Of a DNA stretch of 23,023 nucleotides, positions 1-9,428 are shown in pieces. The position numbers and the translations under genes were made by a program. This DNA comes from JBDHTS01 sp039808845 (lineage in GTDB: Bacteria; Pseudomonadota; Alphaproteobacteria; Micavibrionales; Micavibrionaceae), in assembly GCA_039808845.1 (NCBI GenBank), contig JBDHTS010000032.1:1-23023 (forward strand). The letters run 5' to 3'. How positions within the stretch are numbered: the first letter of the stretch is position 1; the number at the start of each line of letters is the position of its first letter. Below the pieces are notes generated by a model. That model made no database searches and was not told the origin of the DNA. It worked only from the letters and a program-made list of their open reading frames with translations.

Positions 1-3000
1 CGTAGGATTTCACGTTCAGCTTGTAGTTGCCGTCATTCGTGCCATCGGCGATGTTGATCTTCAGGTCCGCGAGATCCGCTTTCGAAACGGTCCAGACTCC
101 GCCCGATACCGTGCCATGGTTCAGCGTCGCGCCAGAGGGCAGTCCGCTGATCTCCACTTTCTGGATGGTTTCGGAACCATCCGTGTCGGTGACCGACGTC
201 GCGATATTCAAGGCAACGGTTTTGCCTTCCTCGCCGGACGCATTCGATGCCGTCAGGTTCGGAACATCCGCCACGGCATCGACGATGATGTCGAACGTGC
301 CGTTGGCCGAGGCCGTGCGTCCCAGCGCCGCATCGGTAACGGTGGCCGTTACTTTCAGGTTGCTGAGATCAAGATCGCTGTCATGCGGCGGGGCGAAGCG
401 GAAATTGCCGTTGAAATCCTCGCCCGCGGACAGGGTCTTCGTCCATGTGCCTGTGGCCGCGTTGTACGTGCCGCCGTTCAGCGACTGGAAGCCCCAGTCC
501 GGGTTGATGCCCGTCAGGGTCAGGGTGATGACCTGCGCGCCGGATCCCGTTCCATCGGCCGTGACATTGACGATCACGGAGCCGTCTTCCTTGACGATCA
601 CATCCTCGGCGCCGTTATTGACGTTCAGATCGACCGAGACGCTGCCCACATTGCCTTTCAGGGTCAGGCATGCGGTCGAGGTGTCGCCGTCGCCGTCTTT
701 CAATGTATAAGTGAAGGAGTCGGTGACGTTCGAACCCGTGCCCGTGTCGGTCAGCGTGTAAGTGTAAGATCCATCCGCCTTGATTTTCAGGATGCCATGA
801 TCGCCATCGATCGTCGCCTCGCCGGAGGACGGAACATTGACCACCGTGCCGCCGAAGCTGATCTTCGTGACCGTGTTCGGCAGATCCTTGCTGACTGCGT
901 CCGCCGCGCCCGCGCCGCCATTGGCGCCGGTGATGACGTTGCCGCTGTCCGTGGCGCCGATCGTCGCGTTGAAGGTATTGAAATCATCATGCGCGACCGG
1001 GCCGTCGTCCAGAACCTTGATGACGATGTTGCCCGTGTCGGTATCGCCGTCATTGTCGGTGGCCTTCACGCCGAAATTCAGGCTGATCGCGTCGTTGGCG
1101 TCCAGCTTGTTCGGATGGTCGAGCGTGCCGAACAGTTTGAAGGTATAGTCGCCGTTCGGATTGATGACGAGGGTGAAGACCGTCGTCGCGCCGACCTTGC
1201 CGGTATAAGTGTTTCCGGTCTGGGTCACGCTCACAGGCTGGCCGCCGGAAGTCAGGGCGACGCTGCTTGAGAACGTATTGTTGCCGTTGACCGTGCCGGT
1301 GTCGCTGCCGAAATCGACATTGACGTGGCCGTTCACAGTGATGCCCGTGCCGGTCAGATCGGATTCGTCGACCGTCTTCGCCGCCGGGTCGGTGATGACC
1401 GGCACATCATCCTTCGTGACGCACAGGTTCAGGGTCACGGTTTTCGACGCGGTGTTGTCGGTCAGGTCGACTTCCGTGCCGCCCAGATTGGTTTCCTTCG
1501 CGGTCGATTTGACGGTCAGGGTGTAGTTGCCGTCCGGCGTGCCGTCGGCGATATTGATCTTCAGGTCCGCGAGATCCGCTTTCGAAACGGTCCAGACTCC
1601 GCCCGATACCGTGCCATGGTTCAGCGTCGCGCCGGAAGGCAGTCCGCTGATTTCCACCTTCTGGATGGTTTCGGAACCGTCCGTGTCGGTGACGGAGGTG
1701 TTGATGTTCAGCGCCACGCTCGTGCCTTCCTCGCCCGTCGCGCCGGAGGCGGACAGATTCGGAATATCGGCGACGGCGTCCGTAATGATGTTGAACGTGT
1801 CATTGGCGGTCGCCGTGCGGCCGATTGCGGCATCGTTCGAGGTCGCCGTGATCTTCAGGTTGCTCAGATCCAGATCGCTGTCCGCGGGCGGCGCGAAACG
1901 GAACGTCCCGTTGAAGTCCTGGCCAGGCGCGAGGGTCGCGGTCCAGGTGCCGGTCGCGGCGTTGTAGGTGCCGCCGTTCAGGGACTGGAAGCCCCAGGCC
2001 GGGTTGATGCCCGTCAGGGTCACGGTCAGCACTTGGGTGCCTGAACCCGTGCCGTCGACCGCCACGCTGACGAGTGTCGAGCCGTCTTCCTTGACGATGG
2101 TATTGCCGCCGTCGGCGATGACATGGCCGTCCGGATCTTTTACCACGATCGTGACGGTCGTGTCGCCGACGCAGCCGTCCATTTTCAGGGTCGCCGTGCT
2201 GGTATCGCCGTCGCCGTCTTTCAGCGTGTAGGTGAACTGGTCGGCAATGGCATGACCGGTGCCTGTATTGGTAACGGTGTAAGTGTAGGAACCGTCTGCC
2301 TTGATTTTCAGGATGCCGTGATCGCCATTGATCGTGGCTTCGCCTGTGGCCGGAACCGTAACGTTCGTGCCGCCGAAGCTGATTTTCGTGACGGTGTTCG
2401 GCGTGTCCTGGCTCTTGTCGTCTGCAGCACCCGCGCCGCCGTTCTGGCCGGTGATGACGTTGCCGTTTTCGACCAGACCGACCGTGGCGTTGAACGTGTT
2501 GACATCATTATGCGCGACCGGGCCGTCATCGAGCACTTTAATGACGATATGACCGTTGGCGGCATCGCCGTCGGAATCCGTTGCCCTGACGCCGAAGTTC
2601 AGGTTGATCGCGTCGTTGGCGTCGGTCTTGTTCGGGTGGTCGAGCGTGTCCAGCAGCTTGAAGCTGTAATCGCCGTTGGCGTTGATCGTGAGCGTAAAGA
2701 TCGTATGACCGTTCGCAACGCCTGTATAAACGTTGCCTGTTTGCGAAACCATCACGGGTACGCCGCCGGATGTCAGGGCGACCGTGCTGGTGAAGGTGTT
2801 GCTTCCGGCAATGGATCCCGTGTCGCCGCCAAACGAAGCATCGACATGGCCGTTGACCGTAATGCCCGTACCGGTCAGATCGGATTCGTCGACCGTCTTG
2901 ACGGCAGGATCCGTGATGACAGGCACGTCGTCTTTGGTGACGCAGAGGTTCAGGGTCGTGGTCGCCGTCGCGACGTTGTCGGTCAGGTCGACTTCCGTCC

Positions 3001-4540
3001 CGCCCAGGTTCACTTCCTTGGAATAGGATTTGACTGTCAAAGTGTAATTGCCGTCATGCGTGCCGTCGGCGATGTTGATCTTCAGGTCCGCGAGATCCGC
3101 TTTCGATACGGTCCAGACGCCGCCGGAGACGGTGCCGTGGTTCAGCGTCGCGCCGGAAGGCAGGCCGCTGATCTCCACTTTCTGGATCGCTTCCGAACCG
3201 TCCGTGTCGGTGACGGATGTATTGATATGCAGGGCGACCGCCGTGCCTTCTTCGCCTGTAGAGCCCGAGGCCGACAGATTCGGCGCATCGGCGACGGCAT
3301 CGGTGATGATGTTGAACATATCGCTGGCCGTAGCCGTACGGCCGATGGCGGCGTCGTTCGATGTCGCCGTGATCTTGAGGTTGCTCAGATCCAGGTCGCT
3401 GTCATGCGGCGGCGCGAAACGGAACGTGCCGTTAAAGTCCTGGCCAGGCGCGAGGGTCGCGGTCCAGGTGCCGGCCGCGGCGTTGTAGGTGCCGCCGTTC
3501 AGCGACTGGAAACCCCAGGCCGGGTTGATGCCGGTCAGGGTCACGGTCAGCACCTGCGTGCCCGAACCCGTGCCGTCCACCGCCACGCTGATCAGCGTGG
3601 AATGGTCTTCCTTGACGATCGTGTCGCCGCCGTCGGCGATGACATGGCCGTCCGGATCCTTCACGACGATGGTGACCGTCGTGTCGCCGACGCTGCCTTC
3701 CAGCTTCAGCGTTGCCGTGCTGGTGTCGCCGTCGCCGTCTTTCAGCGTATAGGTGAACTGGTCCGTGACCTTGCTGCCCGAACCGGTATCGGTGAGGGTG
3801 TAGGTATAGGAACCGTCCGCCTTGATTTTCAGGACGCCGTGGTCGCCGTTGATCGTGGCTTCGCCTGTGGCCGGAACCGTAACGTTCGTGCCGCCGAAGC
3901 TGATTTTCGTGACCGTGTTCGGCGTGTCCTGGCTCTTGGTATCGGCCGCGCCCGCGCCGCCGTTGGCGCCGGTGATCACGTTGCCGTTTTCGACCAGGCC
4001 GACCGTGGCGTTGAACGTGTTGACATCATTATGCGCGACCGGACCGTCATCCAGCACGCGAATCGTGATCGTGCCGCCGGAGGAATCGCCGTCGCTGTCG
4101 GTCGCCTTGATGCCGAAGTTGAGCGAGACGGCGTCATCCGGATTCGTGGCGTCGGGATGGTCGATCGGCTCTTTCAGCGTAAAGGTGTAGCTGCCGTTCG
4201 GGTTGACGACCAGCGTGAAGATCGTCGTGCCGCCCGCCGTGCCCGTATAGGTATTGCCGGTTTGCGAAACGGTCACCGGAACGCCGTTGGAGGTAACCGG
4301 CGCGCTGCTGGAGAAGGTGCCCGTGCCCGCGAAGGTGCCGGGGCCGTCATTGCCGAAATCGGCGGTGATGGTGCCGCCGACCGTCTGGTCGCCGTTTTTC
4401 AGGGCGGTTTCGTCGACCGTCTGCGTGATCGGCTGGGTCACGACCGGATGGTCGTCTGGCGCGCAGGCGAAGGACAGCGTGGCGGGATCGGTGTCGCCGT
4501 CGCCGTCTTTCAGCGTATAGGTGAACTGGTCGGTCGGGCA
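1..4540 (-). repeat. Tandem approx. 1.5-kb coding superrepeats inside the adhesin gene
   Basis: The same block recurs with start points near 61, 1561 and 3082, so the periods are 1500 and 1521 bp (500 and 507 residues, both whole codons). Bases 61-120 and 1561-1620 are identical over all 60 positions, and the third copy differs at a few. Each unit encodes the order IVKEDGS domain, ITDAVAD domain, CVTKDDVP linker, LDDGPVAH domain and DGDGDT domain. The N-terminal unit is diverged and about 930 residues long because of an extra segment of about 420 residues between roughly 800 and 1220, which carries the CGCGCP cluster and a second DGDGDT domain. High identity at DNA level suggests recent duplication or gene conversion, and copy number may vary or be misassembled. 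Confidence 0.85.
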
Positions 4541-7306
4541 GCCGCAGCCGCAATTGTCGATCGTGGTCACGTCCGCCAGCATGAAGCTGGACTCTTTGCC
4601 GTTCGCCGTGCTCAGGGTCGAGAAAATCTCGAACTTCGTGATCTGGCCGCCGAAATCCGCGCCGTCGAGGCTGATTGTGACGTAGCCGTTGACCGGGGTC
4701 GTGGTGGCAAGATCGATGTTATGCGTGATCGGGTTCGGGTTGCCCTCGACCCAGACTTTCAGGCCGATGACCGACTGCAGATCGGACGTGCCGATATCCG
4801 CGATCTTGATCGATACGATATCCGCAGGCGCGAAATCGACGTTCAGCCCTTCGCCGCCCTTGAAGATCTTGTCGGTTCCGCCGCCCGCGACGCCGATGCC
4901 GGTGCCGTCGGACCGCACGGTCCAGACCAGGTCGCCGCCCGTCAGGGACGTGACCGTGATGCCGTTTTTCGTGAAGCTGGTCTGCGTGCCCGCGACGTCA
5001 GCCGCGACAGGAGCCAGATGTTCGCTCTTGCCCGGAACGTTCGCCATCCAGTCGGATTTCAGCGTGTAGGTGTAGCTGCCATCCGCCTTGATCGTCAGTG
5101 TGCCGTACAAGCCCTGGATCGATGCCGTGCCGGTGGCCGGAACATCGACGGTCGTGCCGCCGAAGGAGACTTTGGAAACCGTGTTCGGCGTATCCTGGCT
5201 GAGCGTGTCCGCCGCGCCCGTGCCGCCGTTGAGGCCGGTGATGACGTTGCCCGTGGCCGCGCCGTTATCGGCTTCGAAGGTGTTGACGTCGTCATGCGCG
5301 ACCGGGCCGTCGTCCAGCACGTTGATGACGATATTGCCGGCGGCGGTGTCGCCGTCCGTGTCGCCCACCTGCACGCCGAAGCTCAGCGCGATGGAGTCGT
5401 TCGGGTTGCCCGTGTTCGGGTGGTCGAGCGTATCCAGCAGCTTGAAGCTGTAGGTGCCGTTGTCGTTGACGGTCAGGGTGAAGATCGTATGGCCGCCCGC
5501 CGTGCCGGTGTAGACGTCGCCATTCAGTGCGACCGTAACGGCCTGGCCGCCGGAGGTCAGCGCCGTGCTGGCCGAGAACGCGCCGGTCGAATCGAACTTC
5601 GCCGGACCGTCCGCGCCGACATTGGCCGTCAGCGTGCCGCCGACAGTAATGCCCGAAGCAGTCAGGTCCGTTTCGTCGACGGTTTTGATGACAGGCTGCG
5701 TCAGCACAGGCTCGTCGTCATTGGTGACGGTCAGCTTCAGCGTGTCGGTCGCGACCGCGATGTTGTCCGAGAAATCGACTTCCTTGCCGGACAGGTTCAC
5801 TTCCTCGGCATAGGATTTGACGATCAGGTCGTAATGGCCGTCGCGGTTGTCGGGAACGGTCAGCGTCAGGCCGGTCAGGTCGGCGGGGGTCAGAGTCCAC
5901 ACGCCGCCGGAGACGGTGCCGTGGTTCAGTGTCGCGCCGGTCGGCAGGCCCTCGATGGTGATTTTCGTGATCGCTTCCGAGCCGTCCGTGTCGTTGACGG
6001 CGGTCTGGATGTGCAGCGCGACCGTCTTGCCTTCCTCGACGGTCGCCGCGGCGGCGTCGAGATCCGGAATATCGGCGACGGCGTCGGTGATGACGTTGAA
6101 GCCGGTGGAAGACGAAGCGGACTCATTCGCCGCCGGATCGAACGACGTCGCCGTCGCGGTCATGCCGCTCAGGTCGATATCCGTGTTCGCGGGCGGCGCG
6201 AAGGTCAGGCCGCCATTGTAGTTCTGGCCCGGCGCCAGCGTGATGGTCCAGGTGCCGGTCGCGGGATCGTAGGTCCCGTCGGTGTTGGTGATGTTCCAGG
6301 CCGGGTCGATGCCGGTGACCGTGACGGTCAGAACCTGGTTCGCGGAGCCCTGCGGGTCCAGCGTCGCCTGGATCGGCACGAAGATCGAGCCGTCTTCCTT
6401 GACGATGGCGTCCGGCGCCTGAACGGCGTTGGTCAGGCTGTTGTTGACGCTGATGCCCGGCGGGAACGCGTCGACATCCTGGCTTTCCACCAGGAAGCGG
6501 TCGTGCGTGACCTCGGGCAGGCCGAACTGCAGCGCCGTCGGGCCGATCGGGCCGATCGGCGGAATGGTGCCGAGATCGGTCGGGGTGATCGAGCTCTGGA
6601 AGCCGAAGCCGCCGGCGCTGGCCTGCCCGCCCGCGCCGTTCGGGCCGGCGGCGGGCTCGACGCCCGCCAGCTGTTTCGCCAGCTGATCCATCGCGTCGTT
6701 TTTCGCGACCTCGATGTTCTCCGTCCCCGCCAGATGGTATTCGTTGCGGAAAGAGAGCAGGTCGTATGTCTTGCCTTCCGCGGCCATGCGGGCCGCGTCC
6801 TCGCCCTGCATGGCGGCGGCGAAGTTGGTCAGGACCAGGATGCCGTTGTCGCCGAAGGTGATGACAAGGGCGCCGCCTTTTTCAACGACGCGCGCGCCGT
6901 CCAGCCCGTCGGGCAGTTCGTAGGTCTGCCCTTTCGCGAGCGTGACGGTCACCACCTCGCCCGCCTTCGGGCGATGCAGTTCGACGGCGTTCGCTGTGTC
7001 CGCGCCGCTGTCTGCAGGCGCCTGATGGGCCAGAGCCTGGTTCAGGCTGGCGGCGTCGATGGACTTGCCGTCATTCAGGGCGATGGACGCCTTGTTCTGC
7101 GCCAGCGCGCGGAAGTTGTCGATGATCAGCGGTTCGCGGCCCGTTTCGGGCTGGAAGGTGATGACCAGAGCGCCATTGCTGACGGTCATGCTCTGGATAT
7201 CGGATGACCCGATGTTGAGGGAAGCTCCGCCGTTCTCGGCCAGGGCCATATGGGTTTCGTTGCCCGAAGCGGTTTTCAGTGTGGCCGCTGTGTTCTGATC
7301 AGGCAT
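1..7306 (-). CDS. Giant VCBS/T1SS-143-type repeat adhesin, C-terminus beyond the left edge
   Basis: The reading frame is open on the minus strand from ATG at 7306 to position 1, giving 2435 codons with no stop, so the protein is larger than what is seen. The start has a good Shine-Dalgarno (AGGAGAGG) just upstream; another ATG four bases upstream runs into a stop after three codons. Residues 1-165 contain two copies of a beta motif (ALVITF...NF near 46-65 and 146-162), resembling the N-terminal prefix of BapA-like biofilm proteins. A Gly/Ala/Pro-rich linker covers about 215-260. From about residue 300 the protein consists of Ig/cadherin-like repeats with recurring IVKEDGS, ITDAVAD, TLNHGTVSGGVW, LDDGPVAH and FTYTLKDGDGDT motifs; the DGDGD loops suggest calcium binding. 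No signal peptide is visible, which fits type I secretion, whose signal would lie at the missing C-terminus. Likely role: cell-surface adhesion or biofilm matrix. Family level is confident, ligand unknown. A cysteine cluster (NCGCGCP, residues 918-924) is unusual. Confidence 0.9.
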   Translation of the reverse strand, partial: MPDQNTAATLKTASGNETHMALAENGGASLNIGSSDIQSMTVSNGALVITFQPETGREPLIIDNFRALAQNKASIALNDGKSIDAASLNQALAHQAPADSGADTANAVELHRPKAGEVVTVTLAKGQTYELPDGLDGARVVEKGGALVITFGDNGILVLTNFAAAMQGEDAARMAAEGKTYDLLSFRNEYHLAGTENIEVAKNDAMDQLAKQLAGVEPAAGPNGAGGQASAGGFGFQSSITPTDLGTIPPIGPIGPTALQFGLPEVTHDRFLVESQDVDAFPPGISVNNSLTNAVQAPDAIVKEDGSIFVPIQATLDPQGSANQVLTVTVTGIDPAWNITNTDGTYDPATGTWTITLAPGQNYNGGLTFAPPANTDIDLSGMTATATSFDPAANESASSSTGFNVITDAVADIPDLDAAAATVEEGKTVALHIQTAVNDTDGSEAITKITIEGLPTGATLNHGTVSGGVWTLTPADLTGLTLTVPDNRDGHYDLIVKSYAEEVNLSGKEVDFSDNIAVATDTLKLTVTNDDEPVLTQPVIKTVDETDLTASGITVGGTLTANVGADGPAKFDSTGAFSASTALTSGGQAVTVALNGDVYTGTAGGHTIFTLTVNDNGTYSFKLLDTLDHPNTGNPNDSIALSFGVQVGDTDGDTAAGNIVINVLDDGPVAHDDVNTFEADNGAATGNVITGLNGGTGAADTLSQDTPNTVSKVSFGGTTVDVPATGTASIQGLYGTLTIKADGSYTYTLKSDWMANVPGKSEHLAPVAADVAGTQTSFTKNGITVTSLTGGDLVWTVRSDGTGIGVAGGGTDKIFKGGEGLNVDFAPADIVSIKIADIGTSDLQSVIGLKVWVEGNPNPITHNIDLATTTPVNGYVTISLDGADFGGQITKFEIFSTLSTANGKESSFMLADVTTIDNCGCGCPTDQFTYTLKDGDGDTDPATLSFACAPDDHPVVTQPITQTVDETALKNGDQTVGGTITADFGNDGPGTFAGTGTFSSSAPVTSNGVPVTVSQTGNTYTGTAGGTTIFTLVVNPNGSYTFTLKEPIDHPDATNPDDAVSLNFGIKATDSDGDSSGGTITIRVLDDGPVAHNDVNTFNATVGLVENGNVITGANGGAGAADTKSQDTPNTVTKISFGGTNVTVPATGEATINGDHGVLKIKADGSYTYTLTDTGSGSKVTDQFTYTLKDGDGDTSTATLKLEGSVGDTTVTIVVKDPDGHVIADGGDTIVKEDHSTLISVAVDGTGSGTQVLTVTLTGINPAWGFQSLNGGTYNAAAGTWTATLAPGQDFNGTFRFAPPHDSDLDLSNLKITATSNDAAIGRTATASDMFNIITDAVADAPNLSASGSTGEEGTAVALHINTSVTDTDGSEAIQKVEISGLPSGATLNHGTVSGGVWTVSKADLADLKINIADGTHDGNYTLTVKSYSKEVNLGGTEVDLTDNVATATTTLNLCVTKDDVPVITDPAVKTVDESDLTGTGITVNGHVDASFGGDTGSIAGSNTFTSTVALTSGGVPVMVSQTGNVYTGVANGHTIFTLTINANGDYSFKLLDTLDHPNKTDANDAINLNFGVRATDSDGDAANGHIVIKVLDDGPVAHNDVNTFNATVGLVENGNVITGQNGGAGAADDKSQDTPNTVTKISFGGTNVTVPATGEATINGDHGILKIKADGSYTYTVTNTGTGHAIADQFTYTLKDGDGDTSTATLKMDGCVGDTTVTIVVKDPDGHVIADGGNTIVKEDGSTLVSVAVDGTGSGTQVLTVTLTGINPAWGFQSLNGGTYNAATGTWTATLAPGQDFNGTFRFAPPADSDLDLSNLKITATSNDAAIGRTATANDTFNIITDAVADIPNLSASGATGEEGTSVALNINTSVTDTDGSETIQKVEISGLPSGATLNHGTVSGGVWTVSKADLADLKINIADGTPDGNYTLTVKSTAKETNLGGTEVDLTDNTASKTVTLNLCVTKDDVPVITDPAAKTVDESDLTGTGITVNGHVNVDFGSDTGTVNGNNTFSSSVALTSGGQPVSVTQTGNTYTGKVGATTVFTLVINPNGDYTFKLFGTLDHPNKLDANDAISLNFGVKATDNDGDTDTGNIVIKVLDDGPVAHDDFNTFNATIGATDSGNVITGANGGAGAADAVSKDLPNTVTKISFGGTVVNVPSSGEATIDGDHGILKIKADGSYTYTLTDTGTGSNVTDSFTYTLKDGDGDTSTACLTLKGNVGSVSVDLNVNNGAEDVIVKEDGSVIVNVTADGTGSGAQVITLTLTGINPDWGFQSLNGGTYNAATGTWTKTLSAGEDFNGNFRFAPPHDSDLDLSNLKVTATVTDAALGRTASANGTFDIIVDAVADVPNLTASNASGEEGKTVALNIATSVTDTDGSETIQKVEISGLPSGATLNHGTVSGGVWTVSKADLADLKINIADGTNDGNYKLNVKSY

Positions 7307-7386
7307 TCATCCTCTCCTTTATATCCAGACTACGCCCCGTGGGGACACGGTTAAAATAATATGAAAATTCTGTCAGGGTCATTACT

Positions 7387-7414
7387 TTTATACCGTTTGG
7401 CGGGGCATTGTCAA
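7387..7414 (-). promoter_or_regulatory. Sigma-70-type promoter of the adhesin gene
   Basis: Read on the minus strand, TTGACA (7414-7409) is followed after 16 bases by TATAAA (7392-7387). The -35 box is a perfect consensus match. Transcription would start near 7380, leaving a leader of about 75 nt. A small hairpin (CCGTG/CACGG, 7337-7350) lies in that leader upstream of the ribosome binding site. Confidence 0.6.
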
Positions 7415-7499
7415 ACATTATGGTAAAATTTTTCATGCTGATCGGCTAACGTTGAAAAAAACGCTTCTTTTCCGATCGTTAAACTCCTGAGAAACCGCT

Positions 7500-7520
7500 C
7501 CGGTTCCCCCTTTGAACCGG
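7500..7520 (-). terminator. Possible terminator hairpin after gabD
   Basis: CCGGTTC (7500-7506) and GAACCGG (7514-7520) form a perfect 7-bp stem with a 7-nt loop, 17 bases beyond the gabD stop codon. There is no clean U-run directly after the stem on the minus strand, so intrinsic termination is uncertain. Confidence 0.35.
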
Positions 7521-7536
7521 CGCCTTCGCAGAATGA

Positions 7537-8988
7537 TCATGACCCTTGAAATCCGGCCAGAATGTATTTGATTTCGGTAAAATCTTCAAGCCCGTATTTG
7601 GAGCCCTCGCGGCCCATGCCGGATTGCTTGACGCCGCCGAACGGCGCGACTTCCGATGACAGGATGGGTTCGTTGACCGCCACCATGCCGTATTCCAGCG
7701 TCTCGGCCACCCGGAAGCACTGCCCCAGGTCGCGGCTGTAGAAATAGGAGGCCAGACCGAACCGGGTGTCGTTGGCCTGCGCGACCGCCTCCGCCTCGTC
7801 CCTGAACCGGAACAGGCCGGCCACGGGGCCGAACGTTTCCTCGTCTTTCAGGATCATGCCCGGTTTCATGCCGGTCAGCAGCGTCGGCTGATAGAACAGC
7901 GGCCCGGCGGAATCGACCGCGCCGCCGCATACGAGCGCCGCGCCTTTCTCCAGTGCGTCGCCGACATGACGCTGCACTTTCTTCAAACCCTGTTCGTTGA
8001 TCAGCGGCCCGATCTCCACGCCCTCCCGGTCCCCCGGCCCGACCTTCAGGGCCTTGATCCGCGCCGCCAGTTTTTCGGCGAAGGCGTCATGAATGGAATC
8101 CTGTACATAAATCCGGTTGGCGCATACGCAGGTCTGCCCCGCATTGCGGAATTTACAGATGATCGCGCCATCCGCCGCCCTGTCGAGATCGGCGCTTTCG
8201 AACACGATGAACGGCGCGTTGCCGCCCAGTTCCAGCGACACCTTCTTGATCGTTCCCGCCGCCTGCGCCATCAGCAGGCTGCCCACCTCCGTCGATCCGG
8301 TGAAGGATATCTTGCGCACGTCGGGATGGGTGCTGAGAATTTTGCCGACTGTTTTCGCGTCCGACGTCGTCACGATGTTGAACACGCCGGGCGGCAGGCC
8401 CGCCTGTTCCGCCAGCGCGGCGAGGGCCAGCGCGGAAAGCGGCGTGTCCTCGGCGGGTTTCAGAACCACCGTGCAGCCCGCGGCGATGGCGGGCGCAACC
8501 TTGCGCGTGATCATCGCATTGGGAAAATTCCACGGCGTGATCGCCGCGACGACGCCGACAGGCTGCCGGATCGTCATGATTCGCGCATCCGCCTTGAAGG
8601 AGGGGATCGTGTCGCCATAGGCGCGCTTCGCCTCCTCCCCGAACCATTCGATAAAGGCGGCACCGTATGCGATCTCACCCTTCGCCTCTTTCAACGGCTT
8701 TCCTCCCTCGCGCATCAGAAGCTCGGCCAGCGAATCGACCTGTTGCGTCACGAGGTCAAACCAGCGGCGCAGGATCGCAGCGCGCTCCTTGCCGGTTTTC
8801 TTCGCCCAGGCGGGGAACGCTTCTTTCGCGGCGGCGATCGCGCGCTCCGTCTCCGCCTGTCCCATATCCGCCACCTGCGCCAGGGTTTTCCCCGTCGCCG
8901 GATCGGTCACGGGAAACGTCGCGCCGCTGTCCGCCCCGCGCCATTGCCCGCCGATATACGCCTTGTCGTGAATCATGAATTCTTTCAT
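7537..8988 (-). CDS. gabD: NAD(P)-dependent succinate-semialdehyde dehydrogenase
   Basis: This cytoplasmic enzyme oxidises succinate semialdehyde to succinate at the end of the GABA shunt. The 483-residue product matches the family length and keeps the aldehyde dehydrogenase landmarks: TPWNF with Asn154, Lys177 in VVLKPAE, FTGSTEVG (229-236), the general base Glu253 in LELGG, and the catalytic Cys287 in NAGQTCVC. The TCVC pair and the overall sequence are very close to Escherichia coli GabD, which makes this assignment firmer than a generic aldehyde dehydrogenase. The start at 8988 has no clear Shine-Dalgarno; the in-frame ATG at 8976 (MIHDK) is an alternative that loses four residues. No gabT or regulator is adjacent, so it looks monocistronic. 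A palindromic element begins 62 bp upstream, so the promoter must lie within or next to that element. Confidence 0.95.
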   Translation of the reverse strand: MKEFMIHDKAYIGGQWRGADSGATFPVTDPATGKTLAQVADMGQAETERAIAAAKEAFPAWAKKTGKERAAILRRWFDLVTQQVDSLAELLMREGGKPLKEAKGEIAYGAAFIEWFGEEAKRAYGDTIPSFKADARIMTIRQPVGVVAAITPWNFPNAMITRKVAPAIAAGCTVVLKPAEDTPLSALALAALAEQAGLPPGVFNIVTTSDAKTVGKILSTHPDVRKISFTGSTEVGSLLMAQAAGTIKKVSLELGGNAPFIVFESADLDRAADGAIICKFRNAGQTCVCANRIYVQDSIHDAFAEKLAARIKALKVGPGDREGVEIGPLINEQGLKKVQRHVGDALEKGAALVCGGAVDSAGPLFYQPTLLTGMKPGMILKDEETFGPVAGLFRFRDEAEAVAQANDTRFGLASYFYSRDLGQCFRVAETLEYGMVAVNEPILSSEVAPFGGVKQSGMGREGSKYGLEDFTEIKYILAGFQGS

Positions 8989-9050
8989 TTTCGAGGATAT
9001 AAGGCGCAGGAGCCGCGAACAAAGGTTCTTTAATGAATTAAGTAAAAATG

Positions 9051-9201
9051 AACACCAGAGCCAGACAGAGATAAACAGAGAAAAGAATAGAGAATGGATA
9101 AACGCGAAGGCCCGAAGATCCGAAGGAAGACGCGATCAACCTTCGGATCTTCGGGCCTTCGCGTTATCCTTCCCTGTTTATCTCTGTCTGGCTCTGGTGT
9201 T
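9051..9201. repeat. Inverted-repeat element, family A, copy 1
   Basis: The outer arms 9051-9078 and 9174-9201 are perfect inverted repeats of 28 bp beginning AACACCAGAGCCAGACAGAG. A second perfect pair of 25 bp lies inside (9102-9126 with 9140-9164), around a 13-nt loop. Between inner and outer arms the two sides differ in length and sequence. Transcribed, it would fold into a very long hairpin. It encodes nothing and has no transposase. The first 20 bp of the outer arm recur as the ends of the element at 15526-15779. Confidence 0.9.
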
Positions 9202-9268
9202 TTAAAATTTTTGCTTTATAAAAAGGCTGCGGAATCCCCGCCATTAAAAAAGCAATAAAATATCATTG

Positions 9269-9288
9269 TGTGGATATCTTGTGGATAT
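9269..9288 (+). other. Two tandem DnaA-box-like words
   Basis: TGTGGATAT occurs at 9269-9277 and again at 9280-9288, 11 bp apart. Each matches the reverse complement of the DnaA box (TGTGGATAA) at eight of nine positions. The preceding 65 bp is AT-rich. Two near-matches alone do not establish an origin. Confidence 0.3.
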
Positions 9289-9377
9289 CTTTTCCTTTCC
9301 GCCATTGATCGGCGCGCCGAAAGCACCTGTAATATTTTCCCCATGCTGTGGGTGAAAACAGACCCTTCGAAAACACG

Positions 9378-9428
9378 AAAAAACCGACTCGACTCCGCTA
9401 GGGAACGGAGTCAGCATCAGGGTGTCGG
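9378..9428 (-). terminator. Terminator-like hairpin with six Ts, minus strand
   Basis: On the minus strand CCGAC (9428-9424), an inner GACTCCG/CGGAGTC hairpin (9412-9391) and GTCGG (9388-9384) are followed at once by TTTTTT (9383-9378). The nested stem and U-run look like an intrinsic terminator for a leftward transcript from the hairpin-dense tract. This competes with the plus-strand reading of that tract. Confidence 0.4.

Noticed and set aside
116..2044. Plus-strand open frames of 384 and 239 codons
   Set aside because: Same antisense shadow of the adhesin repeats, recurring with the repeat period.
1..4540. CRISPR array
   Set aside because: The repeats are coding, about 1.5 kb long and continuous, not short repeats with spacers.
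2123..7207. Plus-strand open frame of 1694 codons
   Set aside because: It is antisense to the adhesin gene; its arginine- and valine-rich, repetitive product mirrors the adhesin repeats, has no known domain, and arises from GC-rich codon use on the other strand.
7966..9033. Plus-strand frame of 355 codons opposite gabD
   Set aside because: Arg/His-rich shadow of a well-supported gene with all catalytic residues on the minus strand.
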